Shown: positions 55,495-64,000 of the stretch, in pieces
Position numbering within the stretch: the stretch's first letter is position 1
Layout of the letters: every line of letters begins with the position of its first letter
From: Nectonema munidae
Lineage: Eukaryota > Nematomorpha > Nectonematoida > Nectonematidae
NCBI GenBank assembly: GCA_030549495.1
Contig: JAUIRK010000894.1
Location: forward strand, 1 to 64,000
DNA: 64,000 bases
Reading direction: 5' to 3'
Translations under genes and position numbers: made by a program
Notes under the pieces: generated by a model
The model's input: only the letters and a program-made list of their open reading frames with translations
What the model was told of the DNA's origin: nothing
The model's database searches: none

Positions 55495-57889
55495 ATGAAC
55501 AATCTTGCAAGCCTCACACTTACAATCTTCATGATTTCCATGGTAAGACTTTATATTCATCCATTTTAGATTTCAGGAATGACATAGACTAGATTTAAAA
55601 AGATCGAGTTGAATTAGTGACGAAAAATGAACAAAACAATTCAAGAAATTCACATATGTTAATATTTTAAGAAATATTTATGTAGATATTTTGCAATTAA
55701 AAAGCTGAAATATTTGTTAATTACTTAGAATTTAAATAATCATTAATTGTAGTTTGCAGAAAATCTAGTTAAAAGGCTCAAAAACATAAAATTCACATAT
55801 TTAAAAAATAGTTATGTATAATAACTTTAAAAAGGTTAAAAAAGTATTCCTTAGTTAGAAGCAAAACTATAATTACATAGGCGTCATAAACAAGAAGTTA
55901 ATGAGGATTTATTAGGCCAATCAATTTTTTGTTGAATTTGAGAAAAGCAATTAACATTTAAAAAAACATTTCACTTTTATTGGAGGAAGACAAATATATT
56001 TTATAGATTTGGATAGATGCGAAAATTCTATAAGGTTTTAGGAAAATTTGCAGACTACACTACCAATTTTCAAATGCAGTTCGCCAAGCATAAAACATAT
56101 GTTTCTGTGTGGAGCGATGATTAAAATTATTTCACCTTCCTGTCACAAAACAATATATATGTGAAAATATTTTAAGTAGACATTTAGAGTCACATCTTGC
56201 GACTCGTTTCAAAGTCCATAACATTTTCGCCAGCATCATATACCCACCGCATTCTCTATTCCCGTATTTTGCGCCCAACATGGACCAATCAATTCCCTGC
56301 TATCCAATCCACACTTTTTCAATTCCTGAAATACCTATCATTTTATCATTAAATCTTTCCAGATTTTAATTTTTCCTTTTGCTCCCTGATTACTTGCGTA
56401 GCGTACGCTCTTGTGATATTTACAAACTCTATGCATTGTATTCCTTAACTTAGCGGAATTATTCCGCTAGACCTTCTGTCACGTTCCTCCACAACACAGC
56501 GGTTTCCAACTTTGGAGAAATGGCCGAAATAGCTAATTGTGCGTAATACTTAGAAATTTGGGATATTTTTATCATTTCAAGGAAGAATTGAGAAATCAGC
56601 ATTCATTTCTCGTATATATTGAAAAAAATTTCAATTTTACCTTCTATAAATACATGGATATTTTTTTCTTCATTTAATGATAAAAGTTTAATGAAGTTAT
56701 TTGTGATCTGCCCCAGAAATATCATAAAGACGAAAGAATAGATAAAGACTAATCTTTTTCAATGAAATTTTGACAATTTGAAATTGCGAACACAAAGAAT
56801 GATTCCTACACCATTGCATCTCTCAATCTCCCAATTCCTCTCTTTGACACATAACATCTTTCTCATCCTTCTCTTCTTCTTGTTGTGTTATTTCCATAAA
56901 ATGAAAGGTTTCTCGATTAAAAAATTAAGCGTCATTTCAGAAGTTTTTATTACCTTGGTTTAACAAGGACATCTCAATTCTCGATAAAAATACTTTCTAA
57001 CATCAAATAAAGTGTTTTTGAAACAACTCAGAGATGCGTAGGAAATTTTTCTGAGTTTTTATGCGATAACATTTTTTTGAATATAAAGTAAAAATGAAAG
57101 CTGGTATATGTGCTTGCTGACCGGAACTACGGATACTTTTCCTCCCAGGCTAAAATGGATGAAAATTTATCGCATTGAAGGCAGGACTCATCAAATTTGT
57201 TGTATACAATTTTATTAAATAGATGAACAATTTAACTTTCTGACTGAATGAATAACTTTTCTTGAGAATTTTTAATTGATTGCCTTTTCACTCACTTAAA
57301 ATTTCGTAGTTCTTTAAGAATTCTGTTATGATACATACAATTTTCGGTTATCCAAAATTTTAGAGTTAAAGATCAAACTAAGCGGTAGATGATGTCAATA
57401 AAAATTGAGTCAATTTTTCTCAAGTTACTCGTCAAAAATTGTTTAGATTAAAGTTAGCTAGATTTTATTTGTCGCAATGTATTTAAATAATTTATTTTAT
57501 TTTATTCTACTTGCAAATTTTGCAGATTTAAAAGACAAAATACATCATTGCAGGTTTTCAAGGAATTCTGCTGTCAAGGATTTCAAAAAGGAGGAGAATC
57601 TGGAGAAACGAAGGAAACTTCCGCGATAACGATTCCACACATCACACGACCCACGCTCACGCCCACGCCCATGATGATGATGATGATGACGGAAACAGAG
57701 GCATTGGATCACGTTATGATTGGTGATATTCCTGGCGAGTTGGTGGAGAAGGTGCAAAGGTATTGTGATGAGAAGAGAGCTACTCTTGGAAGCGATACCA
57801 CTTGGGAAAACTGCGTCAAAACTTACATGGCTGAAAGCGAGAATATGTCGACCGCAATGAACATGATCATGACGGCTGCAGGAGACTGA
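55495..57889 (+). CDS. Small, probably secreted protein with a Met/His-repeat linker
   Basis: Two exons, 55495-55542 and 57554-57889, joined in phase 0 (TCCATG|GTAAGA and TTGCAG|GTTTTC), giving 127 codons. A 5'-UTR splice is suggested by TTTTTAG at 55475-55481. Residues 1-18 (MNNLASLTLTIFMISMVF) look like a signal peptide. Next come a CC pair, a Thr/Pro-rich linker (ITRPTLTPTP), six Met residues and an acidic helical C-terminal part with two cysteines (VQRYCDEKRATL and WENCVKTYMAES). AATAAA lies at 57952. I recognise no family. The repeat codes for poly-Asp in another frame of the same strand and for poly-His on the other strand, but only this frame stays open to the end. Confidence 0.6.
56497..56512 (+). 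mobile_element. Possible hAT terminus inside the secreted-protein intron
   Basis: CAGCGGTTTCCAACTTTGG resembles the hAT inverted end at 21051. The matching right end and target duplication were not found, so this is at most a fragment. Confidence 0.25.
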
Positions 57890-59150
57890 TCAAATTCGCC
57901 TTCCTCCACTTCTCCTTTGAAGGAAAAACGTTGCTAACACTTTTAAAGCTAAATAAACTTTCTTAGAAAAGCTAAAATTATTCAAAATCACAGTCATAAC
58001 CATGAAATGCCATTTGGTGAATTAAATTACTAACTGGGTATTGGCACCGCTTGTTAGTCGTAACAAAAGGCTGACACAAGGAATCTGGCGTGGAGGAGGA
58101 GATTCAATGAAAATTTCGTATAAAGAAGAACAAATTTATTGAAGATAAAACAAGATATAGATATGAACAATATAATAATTAGACAAAGTGCAAAAACAAT
58201 CTCTTTTAGGTATAATGTCACAAATGATAGACTTAAAAGGTAATAAAAACCATGATAGATGGCAAAAAGGAAGCGCTCCGCTTTTAGACGATCTACCAAA
58301 TATAACTTTGATGATTAATTTGCTTAGATGTTTGTATTAGGATGTAGATAAATAACAAATCAATGAATATGAATAATTTTTTATAAAATATATTCAATAT
58401 AGTTAGTTATGTGATAAAAGAGTAATTACATTTTGCCGTATCAAAATTTATCTATTACAGATAAAATAGATAATAAAAAAAGCAAAAGCGAAAGAATTAA
58501 AACTATTAAAAAATCGAGTCTTTAGCTTTATACTCAAAGTACGCCTTGAACTGATCAATTTTATCCACAAGCGTTGATGTAAAAAAACTAAATATACTCT
58601 TCACATCTTTGTTCATAAAAAAAACGAAGAAATCGAAAAATAATTTTAGAATATAATGGAAAAGAACATTTTTAAATATTTGCCATCTTATCGAGCGCGG
58701 ATAACTCGAGCTTAATTTTTATGAATGATTTTGTTTTTTTTCTAAGTGAAAATTGTGGAATTTGGTCCAACGGGTGCATAAGACGAGAGAAATTGGCGAA
58801 GTTTTTGCTAGAAAGCAAAATTTATGCTCTAAAAAAATAAAGAAAAAAATTCATCATTTTGACTAATGCAGGATACCATCATATCTTGTAACGTAGACAG
58901 AAAAGTGTAGAGGGGCAAATAAGACAAGTTGTATGGAATAAAAAACTGAAAACTAGAACAATTGCAAAATGCTATTAGTGTATTTGGAAAGACTTAATAA
59001 CATGATTTTCTCTTTCTTTTACGTGACATCATAATTCTTTCGTTGGTAAAGATTCTTTTTAGTATTGAAAAAGACCTTTTAAAAGATACTGAACCAAAAC
59101 CGAAGTTAAAGTCCGTAAAATACAAAATCAAAATATTTTTCAAATTTTCA
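57890..59150. other. 3' flank and AT-rich DNA, no gene seen
   Basis: It begins with the 3' UTR and polyadenylation signal (AATAAA at 57952) of the small secreted-protein gene. No other recognised feature. Confidence 0.4.
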
Positions 59151-59157
59151 CCTTCAT

Positions 59158-59307
59158 AAAGGTAAAGGTACCATATGGTGTTTTCATCGAGAAGGCACAA
59201 TTGCGCCGCTTGTATCGAACTATGAGGAAATCAGGCTTGATGCGGGATCGAACCCAAGACCTTGAATTATCGAATCCAGCATCTAACCAACCCTACTCAC
59301 GCCCCAA
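59158..59307 (-). repeat. tRNA-derived SINE, copy B
   Basis: The reverse complement of SINE copy A. Its minus strand reads GCGTGAGTAGGGTTGGTTAG, the anticodon arm TGGATTCGATAATTCA, the B box GGGTTCGATCCC, then CTCATAGTTCGATACAAGCG and GTGCCTTCTCGATGAAAACA. Similarity ends after GGTACCT. Two copies in 64 kb imply a sizeable family in the genome. Confidence 0.82.
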
Positions 59308-59939
59308 AATTTGCACTGTCAAATTGATATAAGATTTCCATAATGTCAGCAAAGTGGTGATTTATATCGGGATCGAATTTTTTCAATAATAACGTTTTTC
59401 CCAAAATCAGTTCACTTTTTAAATTTTTCATAAATTTCAAAGTCTAAATACTGTGCTGAAACTTCTTGGATACTCTACTTTCAAAAAGTCTCTGTTTTCT
59501 GTCCACAATATGAAATTAGACTTCATTGAGAGATTTGTTTCTAAGACATTCTATTAAAAATAAGTAATCAACATTTTGTTATAATAAAAAGTTTGAATAG
59601 GCGAGCTTCCAACTCGTTTATATAACTTTCAATCATTTTTCGATATAACATTTGTTAAAATTTATTAGCATGCGACTAACAAACGCATTCAAATATGCAT
59701 GCGTCTGATTTAAGGCCAATAATATCTACATTACAAAAAGCAGCAGCTTTGACAGTATATACGCTATTTTATATACTGATATAAAAATCTTACTTTTCTA
59801 GGCTTTTTTTTGGTAATTATATTGGAGCAAACGATAGTTTTTCTGACTTTTTAAATTCCATCAGATGTAGTTTTCCTCTTTGAAAACATCACTATATGAT
59901 ATAGGAGAAAACAAAAGCAAGATGTTGATAACAACAAAA

Positions 59940-60017
59940 CGTTTTATTAGAATGAAGTCTATGAATTGCTCGCGTTCCCTGAAAAATTTCTCACGAACCC
60001 CAGTTTGAGAAACTCTG
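59940..60017 (-). mobile_element. hAT terminal fragment
   Basis: It ends CAGTTTGAGAAACTCTG at 60017. On the minus strand this begins CAGAGTTTCTCAAACTGGGG, then TTCGTGAGAAATTTTTCAGG, a close relative of the 15-bp end of the MITE at 21051. The other end was not located. Confidence 0.5.
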
Positions 60018-61890
60018 CCCTAAGTTATAAGGTTAACTACAGATAATGCCTAAATTTTGGTGAACAATTTTAATTCTTGATTTTGATTGACAGTTTGTGA
60101 CATGAAGGGGTCATCCAACTACCATAAAAATGGTAGTAAAAGATTCAGCTAGCGATTTTAGGAAAAGTCACGAAATTTGAAGGGACATGATTCAGCCAAT
60201 TTTCTACAATTAATTTTTTAGTAACGGAGGGGGAGGGGAATTTAATGTTTATTGTAAATATAGCTTTTAAAATTTACTTTCATTCAAAGTCCATATACTC
60301 CTATAATTTTAAAAATATCAAATTTGTTTTTCAGAAAAACAAGGTTTCCAAGAAACGGATTATTAAGGCATTGAAAAGAGATGCATTTACCTGAAGGGTA
60401 GGTGGGATGGAAAATGATCGTAAGAAAAAAAGTAAAAAAAATTTATTGAAAAAGCAGCAGCATATAACCATAAATGCAAAAATAAAAAGAATTAAAATAA
60501 TCCGATTGTGATTTGCTTTTGAAACAAAATTAACAACATACAACGACTGATTCGAAGAAATGCGAGAAAGAAATCAAGTTGAAACCTGATCTGTAGTGGG
60601 TGCTTTCTTTTTGGAGTGAAGAAGATTCTGAGTTGAAGAGAAGGGAAGAGGAAGAAAATTAAAAAAAATCCAAGAAATATCTAGCAAAAGAATACTTGTT
60701 CTTGGGAAATAACACAGTGCACGTATTCATTCACCAACTCTGAACATAATAATGGCTGCCTTTTTGGCGTATGCTCTTTATAACACGCCAACAGAGATTC
60801 GCGTTCTCTAAGACATATTGGAGTTGTTGGAGGATCACTAAAAAATTTAAAAAGTCCTTAATTCACATTTTTATCAATATCATTCCTGTTTACTGTTCAA
60901 TCAATCGAGTTATCAGCGATCCTTACCCTTTTTCTGCCTCGGAGCGCAGATTAGTTCATTTATCTTTGAAGAAGCGCATGAATAGATGATTTTGCAATTT
61001 TAAAACGAATGAAATTTTAGATAAACATAAAAAAAGATATGTATTATATATAAAAGCTATTCTTTCAAAAATATTTGCATAAAAACATTTCATTGTTACT
61101 GAGGAGAAAATTTGAAGTAAGATTTTTGTCCTTGAACTTTCTTCTTATTTATCATATAGACTAATGGAAGATTTCGAAAGTATTATATTTTATATATATT
61201 AAATAGTCAGAGCATTTGGGATGACAAAAAAAAGATGTATTGGATCAGAAATAGACTAAACCTCATGCAAAAAACTATAATTTGACGATTTCTAATTTTT
61301 GATATATTGAAAAACCAATTTCACATATGTATGTTGAAAAAAGGGTTATTTATTAAATTTCCTCGATGTGTTGCTGGTTTCTCAGAAACAATATATTCTA
61401 ATAAAAAATATGAATACATTTTTTTAGAAAAAGTTTTAAATAGATTGAAACAAAGAAAGAAAAAAATGCAAATAAGTTTTCTATCTTGTCGAAGACTTCA
61501 CAAGGAGTGCTTTCGCTAAGAATCGGTCAAGGCCTGCTTTCGTACATCTCCGGCACTCTAAAAATTCGGTGTTGCCCTTAAACTCAGTGTTTTTAGGCAG
61601 GCCCTTAGCAGAAGTCCGCTTTTTAAGCGGTAAAACAATGGATTGAAAAATTAGCGAATCCACTAATGAGAAAAAATATTGTATATACGATGTTTTTTTA
61701 TAAAATGGCGATAGTTAATCCTAATTGCAATTTTTCAAAATTTTAAAAATAGAGCGCTTCAAATGAAATAAATAAAATACCCAGTATTAAAAAATGGTAG
61801 CAAAATAAAACGGCAAATTTAGTATAATATTGTTGATTATGTCGGAGTCAGTGTTGATATAGTTTTATCGACTCCGACTAAAACAACTTA
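60018..61890. other. AT-rich DNA with weak exon-like stretches
   Basis: TTTTTCAG at 60334 precedes a short frame, KNKVSKKRIIKALKRDAFT then a stop (60335-60393), which looks like a small basic C-terminal exon but has no partner. 61500-61660 is locally GC-richer with a 60-codon minus frame, unmatched. Confidence 0.3.
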
Positions 61891-62000
61891 TTAACCGTTT
61901 GAGGACCAGTGTAAGACCCGGGTACCACGAAATTACAGTCGTCGCTAATATATTAAAGTTCATTGAAAATGAAAGCAAACAATTTATCTTAAAATTTGTA
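61891..62000 (+). mobile_element. TTAA-flanked short dispersed repeat, distal copy
   Basis: Starts TTAACCGTTTGAGGACCAGT, then GTAAGACCCGGGTACC and a degraded core (ATATTAAAGTTCATTGAAAA). Its start is the closest in the window to the CCCTTTG-type ends of piggyBac elements. Confidence 0.5.
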
Positions 62001-62076
62001 TTCCTCAAAATGCCTTCGACTCCGTCTTAAATGTCGTGGCGTTTAAGAGCGTTAGAGTTAACAGGATACCATAACT

Positions 62077-62474
62077 TTTGGCCGAACAAAAATTTCATCA
62101 AACGGACCTTTGGCCGAATGGACATTTGAAGGATGAGTATTTCACCGAATATGCATATAGAATTTGGCGTTTTTTCAGACTTCTGCAACCAATAAAATAA
62201 TATTAACTAAAACTCAATAAAATATAATAAATTCATAGTTATATCAAAACTATATATAATATATATATAAATGTAGTCATATCATAACACATTTGTCATG
62301 TAACTTCTAATAAATAAAATTATCCATCACATAATGTGTGTATAGAAGTTAGAAAAAGAAAACAAAACAAACGTATTGGAATTAAAACAACTTCTACAAA
62401 AAATTCGGTGAAATGTCCATTCCGCCAAATGTCCATTAGCCCAAATGTGCATTCAGTTAAATGTTCGGTCACCG
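62077..62474. mobile_element. Inverted-repeat element with 16-bp subrepeats
   Basis: The left arm (62077-62152) is a tandem of 16-bp units: TTTGGCCGAACAAAAA, TTTCATCAAACGGACC, TTTGGCCGAATGGACA, then degraded units ending TTTCACCGAAT. The right arm (62403-62474), read in reverse, is TTTGGGCTAATGGACA, TTTGGCGGAATGGACA, TTTCACCGAA. The interior is AT-rich and non-coding. This is a foldback-type or MITE architecture; the superfamily is unknown. Confidence 0.7.
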
Positions 62475-62615
62475 TCAACGCTACAATAGAAGGTAATAAA
62501 TATGCACATTATATCCAAGGTATGGGATTAAAAAACTCTTAATGGCTATTAAAAACACGTGAAGGGGAAATCCTCTTTCGCCATTACTAAACAAAGAATG
62601 GAAAGCATTACTTAC

Positions 62616-62774
62616 ACAAATTGTTCTTTAGTTTCTTGCAGCTTATTTTCAAAATTTTGACGCACTATTTTGTAGTTGGGTTGGGATCTTTTTGCAATGT
62701 TTAGGTCCTCATTCAATTGATTAACATACAATCTACACTTTCGAAGATCCTCCAAATAGACGTCTAGCTTCTTC
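62616..62774 (-). CDS. Exon of a coiled-coil protein, gene continues off both sides
   Basis: Minus strand. Acceptor CTCCTTTAAG, then a 159-bp exon (1 + 52 codons + 2) and a strong donor, GT|GTAAGT. It reads KKLDVYLEDLRKCRLYVNQL, then NEDLNIAKRSQPNYKIVRQN and FENKLQETKEQF, an amphipathic heptad-like helix. Composition, open frame and both splice sites support a host exon. The AKRSQPNY stretch faintly recalls the SKPYF motif of SH3BP5-like proteins, but this is too weak to name it. The rest of the gene is expected upstream of 62774 on this strand and downstream below 62616; I could not identify those exons. Confidence 0.55.
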
Positions 62775-63325
62775 CTTAAAGGAGACGTAACAAATTAAAG
62801 CTATTACTTCCTACGAGCACTGCCTATGTTCAGTATGCGCATCGATTATTATGACTTTTGTACGAAATATCAAATAGATAAAAATAAACACAACATATGC
62901 GTAGAATAAAAAGGCAAACAGTCTCGTCTTATCTGCTTAGATAAGCGCCTAAACTTTTAAAAATCTAAATTTAAATGTTTTCAATTTTTAAATAGACAAA
63001 AAAAAGTTTTCCCAATCATTTTGAAAATTTTATGAAAAGAAAATAGACTTATGTTCTAAAAAAAAAAGAGTTTTTTCTTGGTTTTAAAAGCTGCAATGAA
63101 GATATCAATAAATATGTGAAAGATAGAAATGAATAAAAAATGTTAAATTGTATGAAATGCTATAAACTTGATATATATATATAAAAGATGGAGTAAAATA
63201 AGGAAACAACAGGGTTTAGTCAAGATAATTTATTGGCTCTAGGATAATTTGGAGCAAAAAATCTTGAAGCTGGACAAGATATAATTAGGCTAATTTCACA
63301 ATTACAAGATTTGACAGTGGAAAGT
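62775..63325. other. AT-rich DNA, no other gene seen
   Basis: Probable intron of the minus-strand coiled-coil gene. Contains A-runs near 63058 and a short (TA)n run at 63170-63182. Confidence 0.3.
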
Positions 63326-63600
63326 AGGGCAGTTAAGAAGTGACCGAAAAATTGTCAAATCATCTAAAAAATTGACTTAAAAAAGTGACCTAAAAAAATT
63401 GGTTAATTTTTAAAGGAAAAAACTTTAAAAAAATATGCATATTTTTATTCAACAATGAATTCATTAAAAATTTATTTTGTTAAGATAAGAAGAATTATAT
63501 TAATAACGCGTTCAAGCTAGCGGTGAAATAACACTAAGAATTTCTTAGCGCTAAACGCTTATTTTTCGTTAGCGATAAGCGCTATCGTAGCACCGCACTG
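63326..63600 (-). mobile_element. hAT-like termini
   Basis: On the minus strand from 63600: CAGTGCGGTGCTACGATAGC, then GCTTATCGCTAACG and AAGCGTTTAGCGCTAAG, the AGCGCTAACG-rich type of hAT end. Separately, GTAGGGCAGTTAAGAAGTGACC at 63324 resembles the hAT end at 9546. The GC-rich stretch at 63601-63660 right of the terminus is unlike the rest of the window and may belong to host sequence. 63660-64000 shows nothing recognisable. Confidence 0.4.
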
Positions 63601-64000
63601 TCCACCCGGGCTCCAGGCCCAGTCCTGGTCCCAATACCAACCACGCCATCACATAAACAGCTCAATAAACAGTCTCTCACCTCATAACACAGTACATAAA
63701 GACAACACACAGAGCAGAGTGATTCTAATTGACAAATAAAAAACAAAATCAAACATTCTTATAATCAAAATTTACCAAAAACGCCTTTGACCGAAAATAA
63801 AAATTCATTCTAAAAGAAAGGAGAAGATTAATTTTAGAAAACTTAATGCCTGAAAGGTTAAAATGAGAAACAAGGTAAAATTTTCTTTTTTTGCCAAAAT
63901 CTTTTTTCTGGTACACAATTCATTCAATTCATTTAAACACAATTCAGTCTTGAATATATTTTTTAGAAAACAGTTTTGCCACTTAAAACATCTTTAAACA

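Noticed and set aside
57554-57720. Alternative frame HHTTHAHAHAHDDDDDD as a CNT C-terminal exon
   Set aside because: Phase would fit CNT exon 11, but the frame stops soon after and lacks CNT tail features. The phase 0 frame is open for 111 codons and pairs with a good upstream exon.
57545-57757. Minus-strand frame with six His residues
   Set aside because: Shadow of the (ATG)n repeat within the secreted-protein exon.
61481-61663. Minus-strand 60-codon frame in a GC-richer patch
   Set aside because: No recognisable domain, no splice sites and no second copy in the window.

Overview
This is AT-rich eukaryotic DNA with short exons, GT-AG introns, many homopolymer and dinucleotide runs, and a heavy load of DNA transposons. 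The mix of a concentrative nucleoside transporter (CNT, SLC28), divergent serpins, CGBP1-like hAT transposases, piggyBac relics and tRNA-derived SINEs fits an arthropod. A parasitic copepod such as a sea louse is my best guess, by inference only. I recognised no LTR element, Polinton or other capsid-bearing element.

The centre of the window (about 17.9-34.6 kb, + strand) is one host gene: an 11-exon SLC28-type Na+/nucleoside cotransporter. Ten exons join in frame and align along vertebrate CNTs; the first is tentative and the extracellular C-terminal tail was not found. The residues known to set base preference match human CNT2 (Gly-Met and Thr-Val), which predicts purine-nucleoside selectivity.

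The left 8.3 kb is a rearranged block. An inverted copy of 32.7-36.4 kb, carrying a frameshifted copy of CNT exon 11, lies at 0.45-4.08 kb. Next is a 2.8 kb near-palindrome (about 4.19-7.015 kb) with two divergent, intact, lysine-rich coiled-coil genes. Then comes a third, partial copy of the CNT-flanking DNA (7.02-8.33 kb), which stops where a hAT fragment starts. A decayed third copy of the lysine-rich gene sits at 16.86-17.41 kb.

Between and to the right are hAT relics (8.3-9.55, 9.74-11.06, 36.5-36.8, 50.1-51.3 kb), an 832-bp hAT MITE with perfect 8-bp target duplications (21.05 kb), piggyBac relics (11.28-12.26, 42.0-43.16 kb), at least eight copies of a short dispersed repeat starting at TTAA, two LINE 3' ends (37.2-38.06, 43.78-45.2 kb) and SINEs (14.45, 59.16, possibly 32.55 kb).

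Other host genes: the last three exons of a divergent serpin (45.46-47.13 kb) with a possible second serpin fragment (48.9-49.7 kb), a two-exon gene for a small, probably secreted protein (55.5-57.9 kb), and one coiled-coil exon on the minus strand (62.6-62.8 kb) from a gene running beyond the right edge.
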